From contig NZ_AP026800.1 in the NCBI RefSeq assembly GCF_033095945.1, positions 186,001 through 250,000 on the forward strand: 64,000 bases of DNA, in the 5' to 3' direction. The notes under the pieces were generated by a model. The model saw nothing but the letters and a program-made list of their open reading frames with translations. It made no database searches and was not told the DNA's origin. The DNA is from Bombiscardovia apis. GTDB taxonomy: Bacteria > Actinomycetota > Actinomycetes > Actinomycetales > Bifidobacteriaceae. The position numbers and the translations under genes were made by a program. Shown here one piece after another: positions 9,976-19,462 of the stretch. Position 1 is the first letter of the stretch. Every line of letters starts with the position of its first letter.

Positions 9976-10088
9976 AACGGCCAAAAGCTCGCGATTGCCG
10001 GAACTTTTCGCGAAATTTGTGCCGTTTTTGACGAAAAAGTGGCCGAATGCTCGCGAATTGGAGAAAGAGCCGCGAGCTTTTGGCTGTT
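9976..10088. repeat. ~113-bp inverted-repeat element, copy 2 (upstream of gene B)
   Basis: The second copy of the element at 6071-6185, in the same orientation. The ends AACGGCCAAAAGCTCGCG (from 9976) and the complement (to 10088) pair with one mismatch, and the interior TCGCGA palindromes are kept. It is 222 bp upstream of the gene B start and 98 bp upstream of the rightward ABC ATPase start, so it sits between divergent genes. The remaining 9755-9975 holds the gene B leader and a short inverted repeat (ACAGTT 9861-9866 / AACTGT 9877-9882) and nothing else recognisable. Confidence 0.75.
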
Positions 10089-10186
10089 CGGTCTGGGTTG
10101 GGGTGAGACCAACTGTGGGTGTCCAGTATGTGGTCATGGTTGGGGATAGGGGAGCGGATATGGGGCTTGGCTGGTAGGCTCGAAGT

Positions 10187-11662
10187 ATGATTACTATTGA
10201 ACATTTGACTAAGACCTTTGGGGCGAAGAAGGCTATCGACGACGTGTCTTTCACTGCCGCCGACGGTAAGGTCACCGGCTTTCTGGGGCCTAACGGCGCT
10301 GGCAAGTCCACTACTATGCGCGCGGCTTTGGGGCTAATTCGCGCCGAATCTGGGCAGGCGCTTATAGATGGCCACCCCTTTACGAGTCTGCGCTCGCCGA
10401 TGGCGGAAGTTGGGTCCGTCTTGAACCCGCGCTCGGCCCACAAGAATCGTTCTGCGCGCTCGCATTTGGAGGCGCTCGCTTATAGCAACGGCATTCCTAA
10501 GTCTCGCGTCGACGAAGTGATGGCCATTGCCGGCATCTCCGCGGTGGGGAAGAAGAAGGCTGGTTCTTTCTCGCTCGGTATGAGCCAGAGGCTTTCGATT
10601 GCGGCCGCCCTGCTGGGAGATCCGCAAAACTTGGTCTTCGACGAGCCGGTTAACGGGCTTGACCCTGAGGGTGTGATGTGGGTGCGCCAGTTGTGCCGCT
10701 ACTATGCTTCTCAGGGCCGGTGCGTATTGCTGAGCTCGCACTTAATGAGCGAGGTGGCGCAGACTGCCGACGACCTCGTCATCATTGGTCAGGGGCGTGT
10801 TTTGGAACACACTTCGGTGGCCGACTTCTTGTCTGAGCATTCCTCTCACACTATTCGCATTGCAACGCCTCAGGCTTCGCTCTTGCAGCAGGCTTTGCAG
10901 GGTGGGCCCGAAGTGAGCGTGGAGCTGTTGCCTCCGTCTGCTGGCGATCCTGCCGGTGCGCAAGTGCTGCGCGTGGGTGGTATGGAACTGGCTCAGGTGG
11001 CGCAAATCGCAGCTGATAAGCAGATTGTGATTTATGAGTTCCGCGAAGAGAAGGCCTCGCTAGAGGAAGCCTACATGGCCTTGACTCACGGCAAAGAGGA
11101 ATACAAGACTGCGAATGTGCCGGTGCCGGGATTGGTTTCCGCTCAGGGGACTTCGCAAGAGCCCATACAAGCGCCGATGCAGGCATCTATGCCAATGCAA
11201 AGCCAGATGCCGATGCAGCAGACACCGGGCCAAGCTCAGGGGCAGGGCGCTACTCAGCCTGCGGTCCCTGGTCAGTTCGCGCAGCCGGTTCAGCCTACGC
11301 AGCCGGTTCAGCCGGTGGTGCCGATGCAGCCAAACCAGCAGGGTTACGGCCAGCCGGCTCCTCAGCAGCAGACCGTTCAGCCTCAGCAATTCCAGCAGCC
11401 GGTTCAGCCGGTGCAAACAGAGCCTGTTCAACCTGTTCAGCCTGAGCCGATGCAGCCGGTCCAACCAGTGCAGCCGGTTCAGCTGATTCAACCAGAGCAA
11501 CCGGTGCAAACGCAGCAGCCCATTCAGCAGCAGCCCGTGCATCCGGTCCAGTCGCAGCAGCATTATGTGCAGCCTGCCGACAACCAGCAGCCTTCGAGTG
11601 CTCCCGCGAATCCGGAGAGCAACCAAGCCAGTAGTACCAACGAGGAAGGGGGCGCGCAATGA
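10187..11662 (+). CDS. ABC-2 type exporter ATPase with long P/Q/V-rich C-terminal tail
   Basis: The N-terminal ~305 residues are a standard ABC-2 ATPase of the drug/antibiotic exporter type. Walker A GPNGAGKST is at 34-42, a degenerate signature SLGMSQR at about 139-145, Walker B LVFDEP, the GLDP D-loop and the SSHLMSE switch region. From about residue 310 the protein continues for ~180 residues as a Pro/Gln/Val/Met-rich low-complexity tail with many PVQP repeats, which is not part of any ABC fold I recognise. The tail could be an intrinsically disordered linker or contact the membrane or wall; that is a guess. The stop overlaps the permease start (ATGA), so the two are coupled. The ribosome-binding site is weak. 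The substrate is unknown. Confidence 0.85.
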   Translation: MITIEHLTKTFGAKKAIDDVSFTAADGKVTGFLGPNGAGKSTTMRAALGLIRAESGQALIDGHPFTSLRSPMAEVGSVLNPRSAHKNRSARSHLEALAYSNGIPKSRVDEVMAIAGISAVGKKKAGSFSLGMSQRLSIAAALLGDPQNLVFDEPVNGLDPEGVMWVRQLCRYYASQGRCVLLSSHLMSEVAQTADDLVIIGQGRVLEHTSVADFLSEHSSHTIRIATPQASLLQQALQGGPEVSVELLPPSAGDPAGAQVLRVGGMELAQVAQIAADKQIVIYEFREEKASLEEAYMALTHGKEEYKTANVPVPGLVSAQGTSQEPIQAPMQASMPMQSQMPMQQTPGQAQGQGATQPAVPGQFAQPVQPTQPVQPVVPMQPNQQGYGQPAPQQQTVQPQQFQQPVQPVQTEPVQPVQPEPMQPVQPVQPVQLIQPEQPVQTQQPIQQQPVHPVQSQQHYVQPADNQQPSSAPANPESNQASSTNEEGGAQ

Positions 11663-12621
11663 GCCAGCCTACGATGCCAGCAGCTCCAGTTATGGGAGGT
11701 AATGCTTCGGCCGCCGCTCCCACTCCCGTAAACAACTATCAGAGTTCCCGCCGCGAGCTAAGCCAACATGTGCACGTGGGCCTGTGGCGCAGTATTCGCA
11801 GTGAGTTCGTTAAGCTCACCAGCCTCAAATCCACTTGGATTCTGCTCATTATCAATCTTCTGTTGCTCCCTGCAGGTGCCGCAATGGCAGCGTGGACCAT
11901 GAAAACAGTGGCCAGGTTAGATCTAACGACCGGCGACTTCAGCAATCACACGCGGGCTATTCCGGCGCAAGCTGTGTGGCAGTCAGTCACCACCTTCGTT
12001 GGAATATCAACCATCGTCGTGGGCATTTTTGGCGTGTTGAGTATCACGACTGAGTTCACCTCATCGTCAGTTGATGCCAGCCTGACCGCTAATCCTCATC
12101 GCAACATGATGCTTGCCGCCAAAGCCATAGTGGTCGCAGCATTCTCTTGGTGCTTCAGTCAGTTGGGCATTCTGCTCTCTTGGGCCATTGTGCGCCTGCA
12201 ACTGAGCGGTGTAGAAATTCTGAGCTTGGATCACGCATACAAGGCCCTGCCCTGGGTGAGTATCATCGGAGCTCCGCTGATTTCGGTTGGTTTCGCTGTG
12301 ATGGCGGTGGGCGTGGGTGCTCTGTGCCGCTCGACGGTTGGCGCCGTCTTTACCCTCATTGGTATCGACTTCTTCCTTCCGGCAATCATCAGTATTTTCT
12401 CGATTGCCATGCGCTATGTAACGTGGATTGGTACCCTCAGTAAATTGATGCCCACCCAGCTCATGTCTACGTTCCTGGCGGCCGGTTCGAGCAGTGGCGA
12501 AGATATTTCTGCCAAAAGTTTCGACCCCTTATGGTGGCAGGCTGGTTTGCTCTTCCTAGTTTGGGTAGTAGCCTTCTATGCTATCGGCGCTGTCTTGTTA
12601 GAAAAGCGAGATATTAAGTAA
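11659..12621 (+). CDS. ABC-2 type transporter permease
   Basis: A 320-residue membrane protein, partner of the ATPase it overlaps by 4 bp. The first ~35 residues are Pro/Ala/Gln-rich, echoing the tail of the ATPase. A cytoplasmic amphipathic stretch follows (SIRSEFVKLTSLKSTW, typical of ABC-2 permeases). About six hydrophobic helices then span residues 55-75, 108-130, 152-178, 200-232, 236-258 and 295-315, and the protein ends in a short LEKRDIK tail. Such pairs export lipids, peptides or antimicrobial compounds; nothing in the sequence singles out a substrate. A strong terminator closes the unit. Confidence 0.85.
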   Translation: MSQPTMPAAPVMGGNASAAAPTPVNNYQSSRRELSQHVHVGLWRSIRSEFVKLTSLKSTWILLIINLLLLPAGAAMAAWTMKTVARLDLTTGDFSNHTRAIPAQAVWQSVTTFVGISTIVVGIFGVLSITTEFTSSSVDASLTANPHRNMMLAAKAIVVAAFSWCFSQLGILLSWAIVRLQLSGVEILSLDHAYKALPWVSIIGAPLISVGFAVMAVGVGALCRSTVGAVFTLIGIDFFLPAIISIFSIAMRYVTWIGTLSKLMPTQLMSTFLAAGSSSGEDISAKSFDPLWWQAGLLFLVWVVAFYAIGAVLLEKRDIK

Positions 12622-12657
12622 GCTTGGGCTCATTTGACCAACCTGCCCGGCTCTTGC

Positions 12658-12709
12658 AAGCCCTTGAAAACCCGCTTAGTCCGCTAGTTTTCAAGGGCTT
12701 CTTGTTTGT
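12658..12709 (+). terminator. Rho-independent terminator after ABC-2 pair
   Basis: AAGCCCTTGAAAAC (12658-12671) and GTTTTCAAGGGCTT (12687-12700) form a perfect 14-bp stem with a 15-base loop, followed by a T-rich stretch (CTTGTTTGT). Confidence 0.85.
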
Positions 12710-12757
12710 AATCAATTCTTCACGCGGGTGTCACGCGAAACGCATAGTATGGGTACT

Positions 12758-13054
12758 ATGGCTACATTTACACGCGAAGAGATAGAGCACTTGGGCGACT
12801 TAGCCCGCATTGCCCTTACAGACGGCGAAATCGAGCGTCTTAGGGGTGAGCTCAACGTTATAGCAGAGTCCATTACTAAGGTGCAGGAAGTGGCTGGAGA
12901 CGACGTGCCTCCGACCGCAAATCCTATCCCGCTTGAAGCTTATTTGCGGCCCGACGAGGTGCAGACGCCCCTGACGCAAGCCGAGGCGTTGGCCGGAGCA
13001 CCTGAGACGGAAGCGGGCATGTTTGTGGCCCCGCAGATTCTAGGGGAGGAGTAA
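12758..13054 (+). CDS. gatC: Aspartyl/glutamyl-tRNA amidotransferase subunit C
   Basis: A 98-residue small subunit of the GatCAB amidotransferase, which converts misacylated Glu-tRNA(Gln) and Asp-tRNA(Asn) to the correct Gln and Asn forms. It starts [20 protein letters not shown], the conserved GatC helix, and ends with the family's [13 protein letters not shown]. The frame is open back to a GTG at 12728 and an ATG at 12749. ATG 12758 was chosen because it matches the usual GatC N-terminus; no clear ribosome-binding site distinguishes them. It is the first gene of a gatC-gatA-gatB operon (3-bp gap to gatA). Confidence 0.95.
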   Translation: MATFTREEIEHLGDLARIALTDGEIERLRGELNVIAESITKVQEVAGDDVPPTANPIPLEAYLRPDEVQTPLTQAEALAGAPETEAGMFVAPQILGEE

Positions 13055-13057
13055 GCA

Positions 13058-14593
13058 ATGAGCAGCACTGAAGAACTGGTAAAGCTGTCAGCCTCCCAAA
13101 TGGCGGCGCAGATTCACGCTAAGGAAATCTCCTCTCGCGAGCTAGTCGAGGCCGAGCTTGAGGTAATTGATGCCGCTGAGCCCAGCATTGACGCTTTCTT
13201 ACAAGTTTCGCGCGAACAAGCGTTAGAGCAGGCAGACGCACTCGATAAGCGCATTGCCTCCGGAGATACGGAAGATTTGCCTGAGTTGGCAGGCGTTCCC
13301 GTGGCCGTAAAAGACATGATCGTGACCAAGGGCATCGCTACGACGGCCGCTTCCAAGATTTTAGAGGGGTGGATTCCCCCCTACGACGCTACCGTTGTAG
13401 AGAAGCTGAAGGCTGCTGGCATGCCGATTTTGGGCAAGACCAACCTCGACGAGTTTGCCCAGGGCTCTTCGACTGAGCATTCCGCTTTTAAGTCCACCAA
13501 GAATCCTTGGGATACGGGGCGCGTGCCCGGCGGTTCCGGTGGTGGTTCGGCTTCTGCTGTGGGTGCTTTCGAGGTTCCTCTGGCGCTTGGTACCGACACC
13601 GGCGGTTCCATCCGTCAGCCTTCGGCCCTGACTGGAACTGTAGGCGTTAAGCCCACTTACGGTGGCGTATCTCGCTATGGCGCTATCGCTATGGCTTCTT
13701 CGCTTGATCAGGTTGGTCCGGTTTCTCGCTCCGTGCTCGATGCTGCCCTCCTGCAAGAGGTCATCGGCGGCTACGACCAGCGAGATTCTACTTCTATCCC
13801 CAAGCCGGTGCCGCCACTGGCTCAGGCTGCCCGTGAAGGCGCCAAGATGGACCTTACTGGCATGAAGGTGGGCTTGGTTAAGGAGCTCTCTGGGGATGGC
13901 TACCAGCCCGGCGTGGAGGCCCGCTTCAATGAGGGCGTGCAGCTCCTGCAAGACATGGGTGCTGAGGTAGTAGAGGTTTCCTGCCCCCACTTCTCGTACG
14001 CTCTGGCCGCTTACTACATCATCATGCCCTCTGAGGTCTCCTCGAATCTGGCCCGCTACGATGGTATGCGTTATGGCCTGCGAGTGATGCCGCCAGAAGG
14101 CACGGCACAGACTGCTGCCAACATGATGTCTGCCACCCGCGAGGCTGGTTTTGGAGACGAAGTCAAGCGCCGCATTATTTTGGGCATTTACGCACTCTCC
14201 GCTGGCTACTACGACGCTTGGTACGGCTCGGCACAGAAGGTGCGCACGCTCATTATTCGCGACTTTGAAGAGGCCTTCAAGAAGGCTGATGTTTTGATTT
14301 CCCCAGCTTCGCCTACGACCGCCTTCAAGTTCGGCGAGCGCATGAATGATCCTCTAGCCATGTATTTGAGCGATGTGGCCACGATTCCGGCCAACATGGC
14401 TGGCTCTCCGGCTATGTCTATCCCCGCAGGGCTTTCGGACGACGGCCTGCCGGTCGGCTTCCAGTTCTTTGCCCCGCAGATGCGCGACGAAGTCATGTAC
14501 AAGCCCGCAGCAGCGCTCGAAGCTGCCCTCGAAGCTAAGTGGGGCGGTCCGATTCATCGCGATCTCAAGACCCCTTGGCTGGGCAACAAGTAA
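13058..14593 (+). CDS. gatA: Aspartyl/glutamyl-tRNA amidotransferase subunit A
   Basis: A 511-residue amidase subunit that releases ammonia from glutamine for transfer to the misacylated tRNA. The amidase-signature triad is visible: Lys85 (in VAVKDM), cis-Ser160 (in [10 protein letters not shown]) and nucleophile Ser184 (in [11 protein letters not shown]), with the same spacing as in characterised GatA proteins. The length is normal for the family. ATG 13058 follows GGGGAGGAG at good spacing, 3 bp after gatC. Confidence 0.97.
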   Translation: MSSTEELVKLSASQMAAQIHAKEISSRELVEAELEVIDAAEPSIDAFLQVSREQALEQADALDKRIASGDTEDLPELAGVPVAVKDMIVTKGIATTAASKILEGWIPPYDATVVEKLKAAGMPILGKTNLDEFAQGSSTEHSAFKSTKNPWDTGRVPGGSGGGSASAVGAFEVPLALGTDTGGSIRQPSALTGTVGVKPTYGGVSRYGAIAMASSLDQVGPVSRSVLDAALLQEVIGGYDQRDSTSIPKPVPPLAQAAREGAKMDLTGMKVGLVKELSGDGYQPGVEARFNEGVQLLQDMGAEVVEVSCPHFSYALAAYYIIMPSEVSSNLARYDGMRYGLRVMPPEGTAQTAANMMSATREAGFGDEVKRRIILGIYALSAGYYDAWYGSAQKVRTLIIRDFEEAFKKADVLISPASPTTAFKFGERMNDPLAMYLSDVATIPANMAGSPAMSIPAGLSDDGLPVGFQFFAPQMRDEVMYKPAAALEAALEAKWGGPIHRDLKTPWLGNK

Positions 14594-14616
14594 GCTGCGG
14601 AAGGTAAGGAATGCAA

Positions 14617-16113
14617 ATGGCTGAAAAACTGATGAAATATGCCGATGCCGTGGCAAAATACGAGCCCGTTTTTGGTTTGGAAGTTCACGTTGAGCTTTCA
14701 ACCAATACCAAGCTTTTTTGCCCGGCCCACATCGAGTTTGGCGGCGAGCCCAACTCGCAGCTGACTCCGGTTTCGCTGGGTTTGCCCGGCTCCCTGCCGG
14801 TGGTCAACAAGACCGCTATCGATTACGCCATCAAGCTAGGCTTGGCCCTGCACTGCGACATCGCTGAGTGGAGCCAGTTCGCTCGCAAGAACTACTTTTA
14901 CCCGGATATGCCGCGCGATTACCAGATTTCGCAGTTCGATAAGCCCTTAAATGGCGAGGGCTACTTGGATGTTGAGCTCGACGACGGCACTATTTTCCGT
15001 GTTGACATTGAGCGCGCGCATGTGGAAGATGACGCTGGTAAGAACACTCACGTGGGTGGCTCCGACGGCCGCATCGAGGGCGCGAATCACTCGCTGGTAG
15101 ATTACAACCGTGCTGGCGTGCCCCTAGTCGAGATTGTGACCAAGCCAATTGCTGGTGCAGGCGAGCGCACTCCCGAGGTGGCTGGCGCTTATGTACGTGC
15201 TATTCGCGACATTGTGAGCGCTCTGGGTATTTCCCACGCTCGCATGGAGCAGGGCAATATGCGCGCCGACGTGAACATTTCGCTTCATAAGAAGGGCGAA
15301 CCTCTGGGCACCCGCTCGGAAACCAAGAATGTCAATACCTTTAAGGGTATCGAAAAGACGCTCACTTACGAAATTCGTAGGCAGGCAGCGCTCTTGGAAG
15401 ACGGGGGCGAAGTTTTGCAGGAGACGCGTCATTGGGATGAATCTAAGCAGGCCACTACTGGTGGGCGCGTTAAGTCCGATGCTAACGATTACCGCTACTT
15501 CCCGGATCCTGACTTGGTTATGGTCCATGTCTCCCAGGAGCACATTGACGAGCTGGCCAAGCAGATGCCTGAGATGCCGCGCGAACGCAGGGCTCGCTTG
15601 AAGCAGGAGTGGGAGTTTACCGACCTGCAAATGCGCGATGCTGTGAACGCGGATGCTTTGGATCTAATTGAGGAGACTATTGCCGCTGGTTCCAGCCCGG
15701 CTGGGGCTCGCAAGTGGTGGTTGGGTGAGATTTCTCGCGAAGCCAATGAGCGCGGTGTTTCCCTGCAAGAGCTGCCGATTACGTCGCAAGACGTGGCCGA
15801 GGTGGAGCAGCTTATCGAATCTGGCAAGCTCAACGACAAGCTCGCTAAGCAGACCGTCTCCGGCGTGCTTGCTGGCGAGGGCAAGCCTGCCGAAGTGGTG
15901 AGCAAGCACGGCTTCCAGGTAGTCTCAGACGATGGCGCGCTTGAGGCAGCAGTCGACGAAGCGCTCAAGGCCAATCCAGATATCGTGGAGAAGCTCAAGT
16001 CGGGCAATATGAAGCCTATGGGTGCCATTATCGGTGCGGTTATGCGCACCACCAAGGGCCAGGCCGACGCCAAGGCGGTCAACAAAATGGTGATGCAGCG
16101 CATCGCTCAATAA
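14617..16113 (+). CDS. gatB: Aspartyl/glutamyl-tRNA amidotransferase subunit B
   Basis: About 498 residues. GatB binds the misacylated tRNA, activates it with ATP and receives ammonia from GatA through a tunnel. The N-terminal GLEVHVEL and [12 protein letters not shown] motifs, the DYNRAGVPL and [12 protein letters not shown] segments, and the C-terminal YqeY-like helical domain ([14 protein letters not shown]) are all present. ATG 14617 was chosen because AAGGA lies six bases upstream; an ATG two codons earlier (14611) sits too close to it. Third gene of the operon, followed by a hairpin. Confidence 0.97.
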   Translation: MAEKLMKYADAVAKYEPVFGLEVHVELSTNTKLFCPAHIEFGGEPNSQLTPVSLGLPGSLPVVNKTAIDYAIKLGLALHCDIAEWSQFARKNYFYPDMPRDYQISQFDKPLNGEGYLDVELDDGTIFRVDIERAHVEDDAGKNTHVGGSDGRIEGANHSLVDYNRAGVPLVEIVTKPIAGAGERTPEVAGAYVRAIRDIVSALGISHARMEQGNMRADVNISLHKKGEPLGTRSETKNVNTFKGIEKTLTYEIRRQAALLEDGGEVLQETRHWDESKQATTGGRVKSDANDYRYFPDPDLVMVHVSQEHIDELAKQMPEMPRERRARLKQEWEFTDLQMRDAVNADALDLIEETIAAGSSPAGARKWWLGEISREANERGVSLQELPITSQDVAEVEQLIESGKLNDKLAKQTVSGVLAGEGKPAEVVSKHGFQVVSDDGALEAAVDEALKANPDIVEKLKSGNMKPMGAIIGAVMRTTKGQADAKAVNKMVMQRIAQ

Positions 16114-16120
16114 GCAGGTT

Positions 16121-16155
16121 CCGCGCGCTCCCAGCTTTCTTCGAGGAGCGCGCGG
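16121..16155 (+). terminator. Strong hairpin after gatB
   Basis: CCGCGCGCTCC (16121-16131) and GGAGCGCGCGG (16145-16155) pair perfectly over 11 bp with a 13-base loop. No T-run follows, so it may be a Rho-type or mRNA-stabilising hairpin and not an intrinsic terminator. Confidence 0.5.
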
Positions 16156-16203
16156 TAGACTGCCAACGTTGCTAACAGTGGCAACGGCTTTGGAGGTGAT
16201 GAG

Positions 16204-17379
16204 ATGTCGGGTGCAGCGAACAACGCGGCCGGGGGAGCTAGACGCGGCGAAGCTGAAAAGCGGGAACTGCCTGAGCAGATAGACATCCCTTATATCAACG
16301 GCGAGATGGTTCATTTGCGTCCGGCTACTATCGCCGATTTGCCTCGTATGGACGAATTACAAGCTTTTTATAACTCCACCGGCATCACCGGTAAGGGGCC
16401 TGTGGCCGAGCGCGCCGTAGTTAACGCTTGGGTGCGCCGTTCGGTTTCCTGGTCGAAGGGGCAGGCTCAGCGTGAGTCAGGAGTAGGTGACCCTGAGTCT
16501 CGCCGCACAATTGCTTGGGCGATGATTTCCGAGGCTGACCACGACAAAGACGGCTCGAGCGATGCCAGTCAAACCGGCGGCTTAATTGGCATGATTTTCC
16601 TCATTGACATTGACGGGTGGTCGCGCTCAGCCCGTATTCAAGTGGTCTTAGGCAAGGATTATCGCGGCCGCGGCTATTCGCGAGATGCCATGCCCCGCGT
16701 AATGACATACGGCTATGCGGCTCAGCCAGTAGGACTAGGTCTACACCGCATTTGGGTGGCCGTGCCCGAGAAAAACACGCGCTCGATTTCGGTCTATCAA
16801 TCCTTGGGATTCATGGTTTCCGGTACAGCGCGTGATGCTCTCTGGGATGAAGAAGGCGGCAAATACCAAGACCAAGTGGTCATGGATGCCTTGGTTGATG
16901 AATACGACCCCATTCGCTCGCTCGATGCTTTCGGCATGCACGTAGTAGAAGGCAATCCGGGCGTGGCTGAGGCCTTGGAAAATCACGAGCGTACGGCTTT
17001 TTCAGACGAACAGCCGGCCAGTGAGCGAGCCATTGCAGATGCCGAGGAATCTGAGCGTAAGGTTGTTCAGTCAGCTCAGCCCGTGCAATCGGCCCAATCA
17101 GACTCGTCCGCAGCGCAGGTTGCACCTGAAAGCGTAGAGACTTCCGCACTTGAACAGGCAGTTTCTGAACATGTACAAGAGGTTTCTACCGACGAAATTC
17201 CGATCGAAACTGCTCAAGAAGAGACCAATGACCATCCAGCAGAACCCGTTGAGACTGCCGCGCCAGACAGCGCCACTACTTGGGCTTATTCAGATTCCAG
17301 CCAAAAGCAAGGTTCTAAGCGCGCTTGGTGGCGTAATTGGGGCAATGGAGGCAAGCGCAACTCGGGAGGTAACAGTTGA
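16204..17379 (+). CDS. GNAT-family N-acetyltransferase with long acidic low-complexity C-terminus
   Basis: The N-terminal ~235 residues form a RimJ/RimL-like GNAT domain: a beta-strand start MVHLRPATIADLPRMDEL, the acetyl-CoA-binding motif DYRGRGYSRDA (about residues 156-166), and the HRIWVAVPEKNTRSISVYQSLGF segment that carries the family's conserved Asn and Tyr. It likely acetylates a protein or small-molecule amine; the substrate is unknown. The C-terminal ~150 residues are Ala/Ser/Glu/Gln-rich with a basic end (RAWWRNWGNGGKRN). The start has GGAGGTGAT upstream. The stop overlaps the next gene (TTGA at 17376). Confidence 0.85.
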   Translation: MSGAANNAAGGARRGEAEKRELPEQIDIPYINGEMVHLRPATIADLPRMDELQAFYNSTGITGKGPVAERAVVNAWVRRSVSWSKGQAQRESGVGDPESRRTIAWAMISEADHDKDGSSDASQTGGLIGMIFLIDIDGWSRSARIQVVLGKDYRGRGYSRDAMPRVMTYGYAAQPVGLGLHRIWVAVPEKNTRSISVYQSLGFMVSGTARDALWDEEGGKYQDQVVMDALVDEYDPIRSLDAFGMHVVEGNPGVAEALENHERTAFSDEQPASERAIADAEESERKVVQSAQPVQSAQSDSSAAQVAPESVETSALEQAVSEHVQEVSTDEIPIETAQEETNDHPAEPVETAAPDSATTWAYSDSSQKQGSKRAWWRNWGNGGKRNSGGNS

Positions 17380-17687
17380 GCGCTGAGGATTTAGACAACT
17401 ACGAGACTGACGCTGAGCTAGGGCTCTACCGTGAATATCGGGATGTTATCAAGCTTTTTACATATGTTATCGAGACTGAACGGCGCTTTTATTTGGCCAA
17501 CAAAGTCGACTTTAATGTGCGCTCAGCTGGGCAGGATGTGTATTTCGACGTGCAGCTGACGGATGCGTGGGTCTGGGATGTCTATCGCTCCTCCCGTTTC
17601 GTTAAAAAGGTGAGAATCGTCACTTTCAAAGACGTGAACGTGGAAGAAGTGCAGAAAAGCGATATTGACATACCTGATTCCTTGTAA
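17376..17687 (+). CDS. DUF2469 family protein
   Basis: A 103-residue cytoplasmic protein matching the small actinobacterial family DUF2469: MSAEDLDNYETDAELGLYREYRDVIKLFTYVIETERRFYLANKVD at the N-terminus, then AWVWDVYRSSRFVKKVRIVTFKDVNVEE. The function is not established. The start is TTG overlapping the stop of the acetyltransferase, with GGGAGG nine bases upstream, so it is coupled to that gene. Confidence 0.88.
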   Translation: MSAEDLDNYETDAELGLYREYRDVIKLFTYVIETERRFYLANKVDFNVRSAGQDVYFDVQLTDAWVWDVYRSSRFVKKVRIVTFKDVNVEEVQKSDIDIPDSL

Positions 17688-17699
17688 AACAGGTATGTT

Positions 17700-17735
17700 A
17701 GTCTGTAGAACGTTCTCTATCTGTACAGACTTCAT
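17700..17735 (+). terminator. Possible terminator after DUF2469 gene
   Basis: AGTCTGTA (17700-17707) and TACAGACT (17724-17731) form an 8-bp perfect stem with a 16-base loop, followed by TCATTC. The stem is modest and AT-containing. Confidence 0.4.
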
Positions 17736-17819
17736 TCACCGCGAGTTAAGCAGTATTATCACCGCGGGTGTGTATTGCCGGTAGAGTGTACGCACACCAT
17801 GTACTTTCAGGAGGTTAAT

Positions 17820-19415
17820 ATGGTGCAAAAGCAGTCGGTTGTAGTCATCGGAGGCGGTCCCGCCGGGCTCACAGCAGCGTGGGAGCTCGTCAAAGATGGC
17901 GGCGACCAGCGCTATGACGTAACCGTGCTTGAGGCCACCAAGATATTTGGCGGTATTTCTCGCACCGTGCGCCACAACGGCAATCGCATGGACATTGGCG
18001 GTCACCGCTTCTTCTCCAAAGACGATCGCATTATGGACTGGTGGAAGGAAGTGCTGCCCCTGCAAGGTGCCCCTTCATACGACGACAAGAAGCTTGGTCG
18101 CCACCACGACTTAGAGCCAGGCGGTCCAGACCCTGAGCAGACGGATCGCGTTATGCTTAAGCGTCACCGCGTCTCGCGCATTTATTGGAACCGTCATTTC
18201 TTGGATTATCCAATTTCGTTGTCTCCTGGGCTGTTCAAGGCTTTGGGATTCAAGATGACTATGGAGGCCGGCTTTAGTTACCTCGCTTCCATCTTCCATA
18301 AACTGCCTGAAGACAACTTGGAGAACTTCTACATCAACCGTTTTGGTCGCAAGCTCTACTCCATGTTCTTCGAGGGCTACACCGAGAAGCTTTGGGGTCG
18401 TCACCCGCGCGAGATTTCCGCAGACTGGGGCGCTCAGCGTGTTAAAGGCCTGAGCATTATTGCCGTTTTGAAGAACGCCTTCCAAAAGATGATGCCCAAG
18501 AAGCGCGACGCTCACGACATCGAAACCTCCCTGATTGAAGAGTTCTGGTACCCCAAGCTGGGTCCAGGGCAGCTCTGGGAGACGGTTGAGCAGCGCAACG
18601 TTGAGCACGGTGTCAAGGTGATTACCGATGCCAACGTGGTTGAGCTCATGCAAGAAGACGGCAAGATTTCCGGTGTGGTCTACGTCAACGAGCAGGGCGA
18701 GCGGGTCACGCTCAAGGCTGACCACTTCATCTCTTCGATGCCGGTTAAGGATTTGGTCAACGCTATTGCTGCTTCCGAAACCAGCGCTCCCAAGGAGATG
18801 GTGCGGGTTGCTAACGGCCTGCCCTACCGCGATTTCGTGACCGTGGGCCTGTTGATTAAGCATCTCAAGATTCGCAACACGACCGACATTCCTACCTTGG
18901 GCAACCCGCCCATCGTGCCGGATTGCTGGATTTATGTGCAGGATCCCGGATACAAGATGGGCCGCTTCCAGATTTTCAACAACTGGAGCCCGTACATGGT
19001 TGAGAAGCCTGACGACACCGTTTGGATTGGTTTGGAGTACTTCTGCGAAGAGGGCGACGACTTCTGGAACATGTCGGATGAGGAGGCCACTAGCTTCGCC
19101 ATTAAGGAGCTGACTCGCATGGGTGTAATTGGTGGCCCCGGCGACGTGATGGACTCTCATCGTGAACATGTGAAGAAGGCCTACCCGGCTTACTTCGATA
19201 CTTACGCGCAGATGCCAGAGCTGATTAACTGGCTGGATTCCTTCGGTAACTTGTATTGCGTGGGCCGCAACGGTCAGCACCACTACAACAACCAAGACCA
19301 CTCAATGGCTACTTCGATGGAAGCAGTCAAGAACATTGAGACGGGCCGCACCAACAAAGACAACGTGTGGAACGTCAATACCGAGAAGGCTTACCACGAA
19401 GAGAAGCAAGCGTAA
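17820..19415 (+). CDS. NAD(P)/FAD-dependent oxidoreductase, UDP-galactopyranose mutase/HemY-like
   Basis: A 531-residue flavoprotein. The dinucleotide-binding motif VVVIGGGPAGLTAAWEL is at residues 7-23 and a second FAD contact, NRMDIGGHRFFSK, follows at about 55-67. The family (COG1232-like) includes UDP-galactopyranose mutase and protoporphyrinogen oxidase relatives. The segment GRNGQHHYNNQDHSMATS near the end is the conserved FAD-contacting C-terminus of this group. The exact substrate cannot be read from the sequence; a role in cell-wall sugar metabolism is plausible but unproven. The start was set at ATG 17820 because CAGGAGG precedes it at ideal spacing, although the frame is open further upstream. 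It is a single gene between hairpins. Confidence 0.85.
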   Translation: MVQKQSVVVIGGGPAGLTAAWELVKDGGDQRYDVTVLEATKIFGGISRTVRHNGNRMDIGGHRFFSKDDRIMDWWKEVLPLQGAPSYDDKKLGRHHDLEPGGPDPEQTDRVMLKRHRVSRIYWNRHFLDYPISLSPGLFKALGFKMTMEAGFSYLASIFHKLPEDNLENFYINRFGRKLYSMFFEGYTEKLWGRHPREISADWGAQRVKGLSIIAVLKNAFQKMMPKKRDAHDIETSLIEEFWYPKLGPGQLWETVEQRNVEHGVKVITDANVVELMQEDGKISGVVYVNEQGERVTLKADHFISSMPVKDLVNAIAASETSAPKEMVRVANGLPYRDFVTVGLLIKHLKIRNTTDIPTLGNPPIVPDCWIYVQDPGYKMGRFQIFNNWSPYMVEKPDDTVWIGLEYFCEEGDDFWNMSDEEATSFAIKELTRMGVIGGPGDVMDSHREHVKKAYPAYFDTYAQMPELINWLDSFGNLYCVGRNGQHHYNNQDHSMATSMEAVKNIETGRTNKDNVWNVNTEKAYHEEKQA

Positions 19416-19426
19416 AGCTCACATGT

Positions 19427-19462
19427 AGCGGCCCTCAAGTTCAACTTGGGGGCCGCTCTTTG
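19427..19462 (+). terminator. Rho-independent terminator after FAD oxidoreductase
   Basis: AGCGGCCCTCAAGTT (from 19427) pairs with AACTTGGGGGCCGCT (to 19457) with one bulge around a tiny loop, followed by CTTTGTAT. Confidence 0.8.

Noticed and set aside
18111..19301. Long open frame on the minus strand of the FAD oxidoreductase gene
   Set aside because: It is an antisense shadow caused by codon bias in a GC-rich gene; it has no ribosome-binding site or recognisable product. Similar antisense frames over valS, atpD and rho were rejected for the same reason.
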